DNA of 64,000 nucleotides, from positions 3,078,425 through 3,142,424 of the forward strand of contig NZ_CP050265.1 of assembly GCF_011765465.1 (NCBI RefSeq), read 5' to 3'. Position 1 is the first letter of the stretch; every line of letters begins with the position of its first letter. Source of the stretch: Erythrobacter sp. Its GTDB lineage: Bacteria > Pseudomonadota > Alphaproteobacteria > Sphingomonadales > Sphingomonadaceae. Position numbers and translations under genes: made by a program. Below the pieces are notes generated by a model, which searched no databases, was not told the DNA's origin, and saw only the letters and a program-made list of their open reading frames with translations. Shown here piece by piece: positions 1 through 8,265 of the stretch.

Positions 1-237
1 CGCGGTGTGCGGTTGATTGACGGCCCTTTTTTCCGATTAGATCGAATTGAGGGTAAGCCCTCAGATGAAGTGGCGAGCATCTACGATGGCCCGCTGTTTG
101 CCCTACCCCTCGAAGGCCGGATCCATGGAATAGGTGGAGACGCGAGAGCAGGGCCGGGCGAGTGCCTTTACGCGCCCACTCTCAGCGCCCTCAGTTTCGC
201 TGAAGCCACGGTGAGCTTGCTGGTCCGCCCGACTTGA
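1..237 (+). CDS. manA: Phosphomannose isomerase, C-terminal fragment (partial)
   Basis: The frame is open from base 1 and stops at 237, so only about the last 78 residues of the gene are present. They read as the terminal cupin strands of a type I mannose-6-phosphate isomerase: a GPFFRLDRIEG start of domain, then FALPLEGRI and AGPGECLYAP turns and a final SLLVRP. The enzyme interconverts mannose-6-phosphate and fructose-6-phosphate for GDP-mannose and polysaccharide synthesis. The catalytic metal site lies upstream of the window, so the call rests on C-terminal resemblance only; another cupin sugar isomerase is possible. Confidence 0.55.
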   Translation, partial: RGVRLIDGPFFRLDRIEGKPSDEVASIYDGPLFALPLEGRIHGIGGDARAGPGECLYAPTLSALSFAEATVSLLVRPT

Positions 238-357
238 GCAGTTGAGATTTGCGCACGATAGCTACTTCGGAGTTTCCATTGAAGCGCAAATTCTATTCGC
301 TCGTGGGTCAGCCCGGCCAGAGAATGCCGTGGAAGCATTCCCGGGCCGGGCGCTTCC

Positions 358-795
358 TTAACCCTCGTGCTTGAGGAGCCTGGGTTCGAGCGTCGACCCG
401 TCGCTCTTCACGATGATCCAGTTGTCTCCCCTTCTCATGAAGACGCGGCCATATCCGTTACGCTTTCTCTTAAGGTCCGGGCGCGGGATTTCGTAGCCGG
501 CTTCTTCAAGTTGACGTGCTTTCCTGATCATCGGATGCTCTTCAAGCCTTAAGAGCTTGCGGGCGTCGTCTTTCACTTTGAAGGGGAAAGACTTTTTTCG
601 CCCGCCTGCAGATTCTCTCGGCAGCCAGCTGATGAGCGAGAGCGCTCGAGTAAAGCCCGGGCGAAGGTGAGTGGGAAGGGCGCCGACCAAATCTACGTAT
701 GCGGCCCGATCGCGAAGATCTTCAAAGTCCTTGCCGCTTTGCTCGGTGCAAATGCGGTAGACGTCGACGATGGTGGGTTCGGCTGGGATGCTCAT
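358..795 (-). CDS. Hypothetical protein, 145 aa
   Basis: I do not recognise this family. The start at 795 is chosen because GAAGGAGA lies about five bases upstream of that ATG; an in-frame ATG at 846 has no such site. The product is soluble, without a signal peptide or membrane segment, and is rich in Lys/Arg in its second half (RKKSFPFKVKDDARK, KRKRNGYGRVFMRR), which would fit nucleic-acid binding, though that is only a guess. It stands alone between the manA end and a long non-coding tract, and its codon use looks less GC-biased than the core genes to the right, suggesting accessory origin. Confidence 0.6.
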   Translation of the reverse strand: MSIPAEPTIVDVYRICTEQSGKDFEDLRDRAAYVDLVGALPTHLRPGFTRALSLISWLPRESAGGRKKSFPFKVKDDARKLLRLEEHPMIRKARQLEEAGYEIPRPDLKRKRNGYGRVFMRRGDNWIIVKSDGSTLEPRLLKHEG

Positions 796-1520
796 TTGTT
801 TCTCCTTCGTTCCTGATTTGAGCTCTGCAAATGTAGCAGCTGACATCAGGCCTGCAACTAAAAAAGCATGAAAATCAATTGCTTGAGCCGATACGTTTCG
901 TCCGGCCAGGCACTAGTCCTTCCCGCGGCAGAGCGAAGCTTTCAGGCGCGGACAAGGGTGAGCTAAATTTGGGGTTCAGCGATCGTTCGAGCGCACTCGA
1001 GATTCGCAGGAATCAAAAAAATGTCGGTGCGATCTAAGTCACGTATATCCAGATTGATCTGCCGGAGACGAAGGTGCATGTCCCACATCGCGTGGGCGGA
1101 CCACGAGCTGCCAAGGATAGGGCGGCGAGCTCGGGCAAGGCGTTTCGACCGACAGCCTCTAGCGAGACCACCCGTATGACGCGCGACGGGGCGGGCCATG
1201 GCCGGCCGAGCGTGTTTGACAACGTTGGTCTGAGCGCGCCTACAAAAGAATCGGGCAGTGCGGTGGGGGCACTTAGCCTGGTTCGAGGGGGTGGGCCTGG
1301 CGCATGCTTGACCAGGCACGGACGCTGCAGCTTAATTTCGGGCGTGCAAACCGCCGAAATTGCGCCCGAAGGCCATTGCGCCCGCGAAATTATTTACTGC
1401 GCAGCGCCTGATAAAAGAAATATAAATCAAAGTCTATAAATTATTTCCATCTTATACTATATATAGAAAATAAAAAGTCACTATGAAACAGATGAAAAAG
1501 TATGCGATTGAGTTGGATAT
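796..1520. other. Intergenic tract without a supported gene; AT-rich end and nested inverted repeats
   Basis: No reading frame here has convincing coding character; the longer open frames on both strands are low-complexity and lack good start sites. From about 1390 to 1515 the sequence becomes strikingly AT-rich for this chromosome. At 1334-1370 there are two overlapping inverted repeats, AATTTCGG/CCGAAATT (1334-1341 with 1354-1361) and TTCGGGCG/CGCCCGAA (1337-1344 with 1363-1370), that cannot form at the same time. ATTGCGCCCG is repeated at 1359 and 1375. No tRNA or known RNA was recognised. Confidence 0.5.
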
Positions 1521-2021
1521 TCAATCATCCTGATCAATATCTATGGCGCGCCTATTTTGCTCGGAGCGCAATTCGCGAAGTGTTTGGGAAACCTGATTGG
1601 TGAGCATCGTCTGATATCGGCCCACCAGAAGATGATCGATCAGCTTGAGTGGTGACGCTCCCCCAGACCGTTGGACTTCAATGTCGTTGTATATATCGCC
1701 ACTGAGGCCTGCTTCCGCTTTCAATATATGGCTTTCCGATTGGGCAAGCCGGCGCTCCCGCCAGAAAAGAACTGCCAATCTCTCGACAAGAGCTTTCTCG
1801 GTCCTCGTCACAGGCACATGCTCTTCCATCAAGTCATCTAGAAGGGAGCTAAAGAGTTCTTCGTCTTCAGGAAATGCCACCGCCTTTTGGCTAAGTACGC
1901 CATGTCGTGTCGCGTTCCGGCTGCTCACGAGCCGACCTTCGGGTGTTTTGGGGCCCGTGCTGCGTTGCGCATTGCGTCGGTTGGCTTCTTTTTGTCGGTC
2001 GCTGGTCATCGTCAGGCTCAT
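1521..2021 (-). CDS. Hypothetical protein of the STGPKTPEG / RHG family, 166 aa
   Basis: The N-terminal part carries the motif NRRNAQRSTGPKTPEGR followed by SSRNATRHGVLS, a signature I know from many uncharacterised proteobacterial and planctomycete proteins; no function is established. The middle (residues about 70-120) is probably helical, with EKALVERLAVLFWRERRLAQSE. The ATG at 2021 is used because the family motif begins just after it; the longer open frame reaching 2150 has no family support. There is no strong ribosome binding site, so the ATG at 2009 is an alternative. An AT-rich tract lies directly downstream. Confidence 0.6.
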   Translation of the reverse strand: MSLTMTSDRQKEANRRNAQRSTGPKTPEGRLVSSRNATRHGVLSQKAVAFPEDEELFSSLLDDLMEEHVPVTRTEKALVERLAVLFWRERRLAQSESHILKAEAGLSGDIYNDIEVQRSGGASPLKLIDHLLVGRYQTMLTNQVSQTLRELRSEQNRRAIDIDQDD

Positions 2022-2135
2022 AAGGATCGCGATTCGTGATTGCACCCTTCGGCGATCAGAAGTCGCGCCTTGTCCACTGGGATAATCGATTTCCAAACGA
2101 ACCCAATTCGATGTTCGCCTCGGCTCGTGCTTGCC

Positions 2136-2203
2136 TGCAACCGGTTGCAAGTTCTGGCTCGAAAAGGAGCCCCGAGCCCCGCGCCTATCAGTATCAAGGC
2201 GCG
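2136..2203. repeat. Two inverted repeats between divergent genes
   Basis: A perfect 14-base palindrome, TGCAACCGGTTGCA, occupies 2136-2149. A second repeat pairs CGCGCCT (2180-2186) with AGGCGCG (2197-2203) around a 10-base loop. They lie between the leftward gene starting at 2021 and the rightward racemase gene starting at 2271. They could be an operator plus hairpin or a dispersed palindromic element; nothing here decides. Confidence 0.4.
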
Positions 2204-2270
2204 CCTCGAACCTGCCCCTTGCTCTGGCACCCGCAGCGCGCCAGAGAGGCGTTCAAAGGGAGAATGCCAA

Positions 2271-3353
2271 ATGAGCCAGTTGTCGGGGCCGCTCGCCGGC
2301 CTTAAAGTTATCGAATTCAGCGGGATCGGACCGGGGCCGCACGTCGCCATGCTGCTCGCCGACCTCGGTGCCGAGGTGGTGAAGATCGAGCGGCCGGGCA
2401 GCGCGGTCTCGAACCCCGTGGTCGAACGCGCCCGCCACCGCGTCGCGGTCGATCTCAAGAGCGACGAGGGCAAGGCTTTCTGCCGCGACGCCGCCGCGCG
2501 GGCTGACGTGCTGATCGAGGGCTTCCGCCCCGGCGTGATGGAGCGGCTGAGGCTCGGACCCGAAGAGCTGCTCGCCGCCAATGAGCGCCTCGTCTATGCG
2601 CGGATGACCGGCTGGGGGCAGGACGGCCCGCTCGCCCATGCCGCCGGGCACGACATCAATTACATCGCACTGACCGGCGCGCTTTCCGCAGTGGGCAAGC
2701 CGGGCGAGCCGCCGATCCCGCCGCAGAACCTCGTCGGCGATTTCGGCGGCGGCTCGATGTATTGCGCTTTCGGCATCGTCGCCGCGCTCTACGAACGCGA
2801 GAAGTCGGGCAAGGGGCAGGTGGTCGATGCCGCGATCGTAGATGGGGCGACCAGCCTGATGAGCTTCTTCTTCGGCGTGCGCGGGCGGCCTTTCGTGACG
2901 ACCGAGCGCGGCAAGGGGATGCTCGGCGGGGCCGCACATTTCTACCGCTGCTTCACCTGCGCCGACGGCAAGGAGATCTCGCTGGGCTCGATCGAACCGC
3001 AGTTCTACGCCGAGATGCTCGCCAGGGCGGGCGCTCCGGCGGAGCTTGCCGAAGGCCAGATGGACGTCTCCAGATGGGAGGAGAACGCCGAGAAGCTCGC
3101 CGCGCTCTTCAGGACGAAGACCCGCGACGAGTGGTGCGAACTGCTCGAAGGGTCGGACGCCTGTTTCGCCCCCGTGCTCGACATCGATGAGGCGCGCGAG
3201 CACCCGCACATGAAGGCGCGCGGCACTTTCGTCGAACATGACGGCGAATGGCACACCGCCCCCGCGCCGCGCTTCAGTCGGACGCCGGGCGCGGTCCGCT
3301 CGAGCGCCGAGGACGGCGCGGACGTGGTCGCGCGCTGGAAGGCCGGCAACTGA
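2271..3353 (+). CDS. CoA-transferase family III / alpha-methylacyl-CoA racemase-like protein, 360 aa
   Basis: Family III CoA-transferase fold over the full length ([31 protein letters not shown] near the N-terminus). His127 in AGHDINY and Asp157 in VGDFGGG sit at the positions of the His/Asp pair of mycobacterial alpha-methylacyl-CoA racemase, which favours racemisation of 2-methyl-branched acyl-CoAs over CoA transfer. AAAGGGAG stands before the ATG at 2271. The next gene, a MaoC-type hydratase, begins within the stop codon (TGATG), so the two are translationally coupled and probably act on acyl-CoA thioesters. The exact substrate cannot be told. Confidence 0.85.
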   Translation: MSQLSGPLAGLKVIEFSGIGPGPHVAMLLADLGAEVVKIERPGSAVSNPVVERARHRVAVDLKSDEGKAFCRDAAARADVLIEGFRPGVMERLRLGPEELLAANERLVYARMTGWGQDGPLAHAAGHDINYIALTGALSAVGKPGEPPIPPQNLVGDFGGGSMYCAFGIVAALYEREKSGKGQVVDAAIVDGATSLMSFFFGVRGRPFVTTERGKGMLGGAAHFYRCFTCADGKEISLGSIEPQFYAEMLARAGAPAELAEGQMDVSRWEENAEKLAALFRTKTRDEWCELLEGSDACFAPVLDIDEAREHPHMKARGTFVEHDGEWHTAPAPRFSRTPGAVRSSAEDGADVVARWKAGN

Positions 3354-3811
3354 TGGCGGGCAAGTATTTCGACGAGTGGCAGGTGGGGATGCGCATCGAG
3401 CACCCGATCCGCCGCACGGTGACCGAGACCGACAACCTCCTGTTCTCGACCATGACTCACAACCCGCAGCCGCTCCACCTCGACGCCGAGGCGGCGAAGG
3501 CGAGCGGGTTCGGGCAGATCCTCGTCAATTCGACTTTCACCTTCAGCCTGCTGGTCGGCCTGTCGGTGGGCGAGACGACATTGGGCACGCTGGTCGCCAA
3601 TCTCGGCTTCACCGATGTCGTGACGCCCAAGCCGGTCTTCATCGGCGACACGCTCCATGCCGTGACCGAGGTCAAGGAGCTGCGCGAGAGCAAGTCGCGG
3701 CCCGATGCGGGGATCGTCACCTTCGTCCACGAAATGCTCAACCAGCGCGGAGAGACCGTTTGCCGCTGCGAGCGCACCGCGTTGCTACAGCGCACCCCTT
3801 CGGAGAACTGA
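3353..3811 (+). CDS. MaoC family dehydratase / acyl-CoA hydratase, 152 aa
   Basis: Single hot-dog domain of MaoC type. The segment [20 protein letters not shown] matches the hydratase motif region, where an Asn/Asp and His act on the enoyl thioester. The ATG overlaps the stop of the racemase-like gene by one base, so the two are one transcription and translation unit. Likely role: (R)-specific hydration of enoyl-CoA, or mesaconyl/methyl-branched acyl-CoA handling. The length is usual for a single-domain member. The convergent efflux gene ends nine bases downstream. Confidence 0.85.
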   Translation: MAGKYFDEWQVGMRIEHPIRRTVTETDNLLFSTMTHNPQPLHLDAEAAKASGFGQILVNSTFTFSLLVGLSVGETTLGTLVANLGFTDVVTPKPVFIGDTLHAVTEVKELRESKSRPDAGIVTFVHEMLNQRGETVCRCERTALLQRTPSEN

Positions 3812-3819
3812 GCGCGCTC

Positions 3820-5265
3820 CTATTCCGTGGTGGGGCCACCTTGGCGTTCCGATGGCGGATCGCCGCCCAGCGCCTGCCACAGCAGCACCCGCGCACGCCG
3901 CGCCCGCCCGATCGCCGCTGCCGCGCGCTCGCCGCTCGCATCGGCGGCGCGGCGCGCTTCGAGCACGGTGAGGAAATCGGCCAGCCCCGCGCGGTAGCGC
4001 GCATCGGCCAGCTGCGCCGCGCGTTCCAGCCTGTCGCGTTCCTCGACCGCCTGCGCGGCTTCGGCCGTGCTCGCCGCGATCAGGCCATAGCCCGTCTCCG
4101 CTTCGCCCAGCGCCCGGAAGACCGCGCCGCGGTAGGCCGCGAAGGCGGCGCGCTTGCCCGCAGCGGCGGTGTCGATCTCGGCCTCGATCCGCCCGAAATC
4201 GAGCAGCGGCCCGGCCACGCCCGCGGTGAGGTTGCCGACGATCGAATTGCTGTCGAACAGGTCTTCCGGATCGAAGGCGAGCAGGCCGATCACTCCCGAC
4301 AGCGTGAAGCGCGGGAAGCGCGCGCGCGAGGCGGCGGCGAGGTCGGCATCGCTTGCGGCGAGTGCGGCCGCCGCGGCGAGCACGTCGGGCCGGTTGGCGA
4401 GCAGTTCGGACGGCAGCGCCGCCGGGGCCTGCGGCAGGTCGGCGCTGGGTTCGGGCAGGGCGAGCGCGGCGCGGACGCGCGCCGCGTCCACGCCGGTCAG
4501 GCTCACCAATTGCCCGACGATCCGCACCTTTTCGCTTTCGAGCGCGGCGAGGCGCGAGCGCGAGGCGCTCGCCTGCGCCTCGGCCCGGACCCGGTCGAAA
4601 CCGGGAGCCAGCCCCGCTTCCTCGCGCGTTGCGGCGAGCGCGGCGAGGCGCTGCGCCGCCGCCTCGTCGGCCTCGATCGCGGCGCGACGGGCATCGAGCG
4701 TGCGCCAGTCGATGACGTTCGCTGCGATCTCGGCGAGGAGCGCGTTGCGCACTGCCGCGGCCTCCGCGCTCGCCGCATCGACCCGCGCGATCGCGGCGCG
4801 CTCGGAAGCGCGCAGCTGGCCGAAGATGTCGGGGTCCCAGCTCGCCGAGACATTCGCGCCGTATTGCGTGAGATTGCGCGGAATGAGCCCGCTGGCACCC
4901 GCCTCGCCGAACTGGGCGGGGTTGATCCGCTGTTCGCGGATGCTCGCATCGGCGGTGACGTTGGGCAGGCGCTCGGCCCCGGCGCGAGCGGCCCGCCCGC
5001 GCGCGGCATCGAGGCGTGCGAGTGCCTCCGCAAGGGTCGGCGCGTTCTCCAGCGCTGTCCCTGCAAGCGCGGCGAACGCCGGGTCTTCGCGCGGGAGCAG
5101 GCTCTCAAGCGAGGCGCTTTCGGCGCTTTCGGGCGCGTAGAAGAAGGAGCCAGGCAGCGCGGGCGGCGGGGTCGCGACCTCGGGCGCGGGTTTGAGGCCG
5201 CAGGCCGCGAGCGCCAGCGGGAGCGCGAGTGCGAGGATCGCGCGGGGCGAGCGGCACGGTATCAT
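3820..5265 (-). CDS. Outer-membrane efflux factor, TolC/NodT family lipoprotein, 481 aa
   Basis: An N-terminal lipoprotein signal ends in LALAAC (lipobox Cys near residue 21). The rest is Ala/Arg/Glu-rich with two long helical repeats typical of OEP domains; NVSASWDPDIFGQLR and the GPLLDFGRIEAEID turn are classic for the NodT branch. It should form the trimeric outer-membrane channel of a tripartite exporter. Its ATG overlaps the stop of the adaptor gene (ATGA), making it the last gene of the operon permease-ATPase-adaptor-channel. The partner is an ABC pump rather than an RND pump, judged from the neighbours. Confidence 0.9.
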   Translation of the reverse strand: MIPCRSPRAILALALPLALAACGLKPAPEVATPPPALPGSFFYAPESAESASLESLLPREDPAFAALAGTALENAPTLAEALARLDAARGRAARAGAERLPNVTADASIREQRINPAQFGEAGASGLIPRNLTQYGANVSASWDPDIFGQLRASERAAIARVDAASAEAAAVRNALLAEIAANVIDWRTLDARRAAIEADEAAAQRLAALAATREEAGLAPGFDRVRAEAQASASRSRLAALESEKVRIVGQLVSLTGVDAARVRAALALPEPSADLPQAPAALPSELLANRPDVLAAAAALAASDADLAAASRARFPRFTLSGVIGLLAFDPEDLFDSNSIVGNLTAGVAGPLLDFGRIEAEIDTAAAGKRAAFAAYRGAVFRALGEAETGYGLIAASTAEAAQAVEERDRLERAAQLADARYRAGLADFLTVLEARRAADASGERAAAAIGRARRARVLLWQALGGDPPSERQGGPTTE

Positions 5266-6269
5266 TCCTGCTCGCCCGCGCCGTGTTCGCCCGTCGCCGG
5301 GATGAAGGCGTCGACCTGCTGGCCGACCCGGAAGGCATCGCTCTCGCGCGCCTCTGCCGGAAGTGCATAAATCAGTTGGAGCACGCGCACGTCGACCCGC
5401 TCGGCGGCGCTGTTGGTGAGCTGGCGCTTGGGGACGACCTGCGGCTCGGCGCGCACGAATTCGGCGCGCACGCGGATTTCCGCCGCCCCGCGCGGGGAGA
5501 TCATCGCGGGCGCGCCGATCTCGACCCGCGCCGCCTCGTTCTCGTCGATGTCGACGCGGACATGGAGCGGGTCGGTCTGGCCCATCTGGATGAAGGGCAC
5601 GCTGCTGCCCCCGCCCTGCGTCGCGACGAATTCGCCGGGACGCACGTTGACCGCGAGGATCTCGCCCGCGATCGGCGCGCGCACGGTCAGGCGGTCGAGG
5701 TCGGTGCGCACGCTCGCAGCGCGCGCCTCGGCCGCCGCCAGGCGCGCGCGGGCGAGGTTGAGGCGGCTGGTCGCGGCGGCTTCCTCGCCCTCGGCGCGGA
5801 TCACCTCGGCGCGGCTGACCGCTGCGGGGTCTTCTATCGCCTCGTAAAGCGCGAGCTGTTCGCGCGCGGTCGCCCGCGCGGCGCGCGCCTCGGCGATGGC
5901 GGCGCGCGCTTCGCGGATCGCCGCCTCGGCCTCGGCGAGCTGGGCGCGGGCGGCGCGTGGGTCGACCGCGAACAGCACGTCGCCCGCCGCGACCCGGTCG
6001 CCCGGCACGACATTCACTCGCGTCACCAGGCCCGACAACGCCGAGCCGATGTCGATGATCTCGCTCGCCGGCTCGACCAGCCCCGTGCCCGCGACGCGCG
6101 GCCCCTCGGCCAGTTCGTCCGCCGGCTTGGGCGGCTGTTCGGCGGGCTCGGCCGTGCGGCGGTCGGGCAGGGTCGTGGCGATGTAGGCGACGCCAAGCAG
6201 CATCCCGACCAGCGCGAGCAAGGGCAGGACCTGCCGGGAAAAGCTGAGGTTAGCGGGAAGAAGGGCCAT
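5262..6269 (-). CDS. HlyD/DevB-type periplasmic adaptor subunit, 335 aa
   Basis: One N-terminal membrane anchor (about residues 13-32, LPLLALVGMLLGVAYIATTL) is followed by a biotinyl-lipoyl-like half (GLVTRVNVVPGDRVAAGDVLF), a long Ala/Glu/Arg coiled-coil hairpin, the returning lipoyl half (LTVRAPIAGEILAVNVRPGE) and a beta-barrel region. This is the membrane-fusion protein linking inner-membrane pump and outer-membrane channel. It lies 36 bases after the ATPase gene and overlaps the channel gene. The layout resembles DevBCA-type ABC exporters, known for glycolipid or drug export. Confidence 0.88.
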   Translation of the reverse strand: MALLPANLSFSRQVLPLLALVGMLLGVAYIATTLPDRRTAEPAEQPPKPADELAEGPRVAGTGLVEPASEIIDIGSALSGLVTRVNVVPGDRVAAGDVLFAVDPRAARAQLAEAEAAIREARAAIAEARAARATAREQLALYEAIEDPAAVSRAEVIRAEGEEAAATSRLNLARARLAAAEARAASVRTDLDRLTVRAPIAGEILAVNVRPGEFVATQGGGSSVPFIQMGQTDPLHVRVDIDENEAARVEIGAPAMISPRGAAEIRVRAEFVRAEPQVVPKRQLTNSAAERVDVRVLQLIYALPAEARESDAFRVGQQVDAFIPATGEHGAGEQE

Positions 6270-6305
6270 GCGATCCTCTGGCGTGAAAGAAAGGGGCGGG
6301 GGTGT

Positions 6306-7040
6306 TCATTCGTCCTCCGGCATCTCGGTCCCGTCATGGGTCACGCGCCCGTCCTCGAGCACGAGGATGCGGTCCGCGAGGTCGAAGATGCGGTTGTCGT
6401 GGGTGACGATGATGCAGGCGCGGTCCGGAGCGACGGCGACTTCGCGCAAGAGATCCATCACCCGCCGGCCCGAACGCGCGTCGAGCGCGGCGGTCGGCTC
6501 GTCGCACACCACGAGGCGCGGTTCGTGGACCAGCGCGCGGGCGATCGCGACGCGCTGCTGCTGGCCGCCCGAAAGCTGGCTCGGCAGCTTGCCGGCCTGG
6601 TCGGCGATGCCCAGTTTCTCGAGCAGGACCATGGCCCGCTCGCGCGCTTCGGCGAGGCCCATGCCGCCCGCGATCAGCGGCACGGCGGCATTCGCGGCGA
6701 CGTCGATCGAGGGGATGAGGTTGTACTGCTGGAAGATGAAGCCGATGTTCTTCAGCCGGAAATTGACGAGGTCGGTGTCGGACAGGGCATAGATGTCGGT
6801 CCCGAACACGCGCACCTCGCCCTCGGTCGGCCACAGGATGCCGCACATGATCGAAATCAGCGTCGTCTTGCCCGACCCGCTTTCGCCCACGACGTAGGTG
6901 AGCTCGCCCGAGCGGATGTCGGTGTCGATCCCGTGAAGGACGCGGATGGTGGTCTGCCCGGCCTCGAAATCGCGCACGATCCCGCGCGCGCTGATCGCCG
7001 CTTCGCGCGTTTCGGCTGAGGTGGCGGCGGATGCGCTCAC
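6306..7040 (-). CDS. ABC transporter ATP-binding protein, DevA/MacB/LolD type, 244 aa
   Basis: Complete nucleotide-binding domain: Walker A GESGSGKT, signature LSGGQQQR, Walker B LVVCDEPTAALD and the switch His in IIVTHDNRI. Similar ATPases drive mechanotransmission-type pumps such as MacB, LolCDE and DevC. The start is a GTG at 7040, which overlaps the TGA of the permease gene (GTGA). Without that start, the open frame would run far into the permease gene in another frame, which is not credible. It is the second gene of the efflux operon. Confidence 0.9.
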   Translation of the reverse strand: MSASAATSAETREAAISARGIVRDFEAGQTTIRVLHGIDTDIRSGELTYVVGESGSGKTTLISIMCGILWPTEGEVRVFGTDIYALSDTDLVNFRLKNIGFIFQQYNLIPSIDVAANAAVPLIAGGMGLAEARERAMVLLEKLGIADQAGKLPSQLSGGQQQRVAIARALVHEPRLVVCDEPTAALDARSGRRVMDLLREVAVAPDRACIIVTHDNRIFDLADRILVLEDGRVTHDGTEMPEDE

Positions 7041-8173
7041 CGGAACACCGCCGCCGGTTCGGTCCTGAGCACGCTGCGCAGGCCGACCCAGCCGGTCAGC
7101 GCGAGGATCAGCACCACCGCGACAAGGCTGATGAGCGGGATCTGCCAGGGGATGTAGAAGCCCTTGAAGGTCGGATTGCCCGAAAAGCCCCAGATGAAAA
7201 GCACCGTGCCGACCACGCCCAGCGCATAGCCGATCGATCCCACCATCGCCGCCTGCGCCGCGACCATCGTCACGATCTTGCCATTGGTCACGCCGATCGC
7301 TTTCAGCGCGCCGAACTGCTTGATGTTGTCGCGGATGAAGAGGCTGAAGGTCAGTCCGACGATCGCCACCCCGACGATGAAGCCGAGCGCCACGGTGATC
7401 CCGAAATTGAGCGGGATGCCGGTGTTCTCGATGATGAAGTCGATGCCGTTCTGCGCGAATTGCGGCCGGGTGAGCGCTTTCAGCCCGGTCTGCTGCTCGA
7501 TCCGCGCGGCGACCGCTTCCGCCGTTTCTCCCTCGCTCGCCCCGGCCAGCACGAAGGACAGGCGATTGCGCGTGCCCGGCACGTAATTCAGCGCCCGGCT
7601 GTAGGTGGTGTAGAGCGTCACCTGGCTGGTGAAGGAGGGGATCGCATCGGTCACGCCGCGGATCACCGCCCGCTGGTCGTTCAATTCGAGCCGTGCCCCG
7701 ATCGCATCCTCGCCCGGCGCGAAGAGGTTGAACACGCCGAAATCGTCGATCAGCACCGTGTCCGGCCGGTAGAGGATGCGCTTGTCGCCGACGACCAGCC
7801 TTTCGGGCAGGCCGATCAGGGTCGCATCGTCCACCCCGATGATCTCCACCCCTTCGAGGTCGCCCGTGCTCGTGCGGACCGAGGCGGGTGCGCGCAGATG
7901 CGGCACGGCCCATTCGACGCCTTCGACCGAGCGCACCTCGTCGAGCGCGGTCGAAGGCATGGCGTAGTTCACCTCGGTCGTCCTGCTGACTGGGTCCATC
8001 ACCCAGATCTCCGCCTCGGGCGCATTGTAGACCCCGCTCGCCCCGCGCTCGATCAGGTTGACGAAGATCGTCAGCTGCTGGGTGATGAGCAGGGTCGAAA
8101 AGGCGATCCCGAACAGCAGGCCATAGAATTTCTGGGCATCGCCGGTCAGCATTCGGATGGCGATCCAGAGCAT
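7037..8173 (-). CDS. ABC transporter permease, DevC/FtsX-like, 378 aa
   Basis: N-terminal transmembrane segment (about residues 18-38), a periplasmic domain of about 200 residues, and three C-terminal membrane segments (FGITVALGFIVGVAIVGLTFS and two more), the topology of the MacB/LolC/DevC class. The conserved cytoplasmic stretch RDNIKQFGALKAIGVTNGKI is the FtsX-type coupling region. It is the first gene of the four-gene exporter operon and starts 92 bases from the divergent TetR gene. AGAAGG lies eight bases before the ATG. The substrate is unknown. Confidence 0.9.
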   Translation of the reverse strand: MLWIAIRMLTGDAQKFYGLLFGIAFSTLLITQQLTIFVNLIERGASGVYNAPEAEIWVMDPVSRTTEVNYAMPSTALDEVRSVEGVEWAVPHLRAPASVRTSTGDLEGVEIIGVDDATLIGLPERLVVGDKRILYRPDTVLIDDFGVFNLFAPGEDAIGARLELNDQRAVIRGVTDAIPSFTSQVTLYTTYSRALNYVPGTRNRLSFVLAGASEGETAEAVAARIEQQTGLKALTRPQFAQNGIDFIIENTGIPLNFGITVALGFIVGVAIVGLTFSLFIRDNIKQFGALKAIGVTNGKIVTMVAAQAAMVGSIGYALGVVGTVLFIWGFSGNPTFKGFYIPWQIPLISLVAVVLILALTGWVGLRSVLRTEPAAVFR

Positions 8174-8224
8174 GGGAGGAACCTTCTGTCCGGTGGTGAC
8201 TTGTATGGCCGGGCGATTCGGGCC

Positions 8225-8261
8225 ATTATTGAACGGTGTCGTTTAACTGAACGGAGCCGTT
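8225..8261. promoter_or_regulatory. Tandem inverted-repeat operator between tetR-type gene and efflux operon
   Basis: Two related imperfect palindromes, AACGGTGTCGTT (8232-8243) and AACGGAGCCGTT (8250-8261), start exactly 18 bases apart. Leftward, a possible -10 box AATAAT is at 8230-8225, so the repeats cover the expected -35 and spacer of the efflux operon promoter. The second repeat ends four bases before the TTG start of the regulator, so it could also control that gene. Spacing and placement fit a TetR-family operator; binding is inferred. Confidence 0.6.
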
Positions 8262-8265
8262 CATC

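Noticed and set aside
963..1439. Open frames of 118-121 codons on both strands
   Set aside because: Low-complexity Arg/Pro/Ala composition, no ribosome binding site and no recognisable domain; shadow of a GC-rich non-coding stretch.
1483..1533. 16-codon open frame MKQMKKYAIELDIQSS
   Set aside because: No ribosome binding site; overlaps the end of the gene at 1521 on the other strand; too short to support.
2101..2220. Possible tRNA or tRNA-like remnant near the palindromes (GGTTCGAGG on the reverse strand)
   Set aside because: No cloverleaf, acceptor stem or CCA could be placed by hand.
2018..2581. Leftward frame of 187 codons across the racemase promoter
   Set aside because: It overlaps the well-supported racemase gene on the other strand and has Ser/Ala/Arg bias of a shadow frame.
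3238..5370. Rightward frame of 710 codons opposite the outer-membrane factor
   Set aside because: Shadow of the efflux genes on the opposite strand; Arg/Ala/Gly-rich and lacking any domain.
6306..7913. Long leftward frame of 535 codons covering the ATPase and much of the permease
   Set aside because: Only its last 244 codons match an ABC ATPase; the rest is the shadow of the permease, and a GTG overlaps the permease stop.
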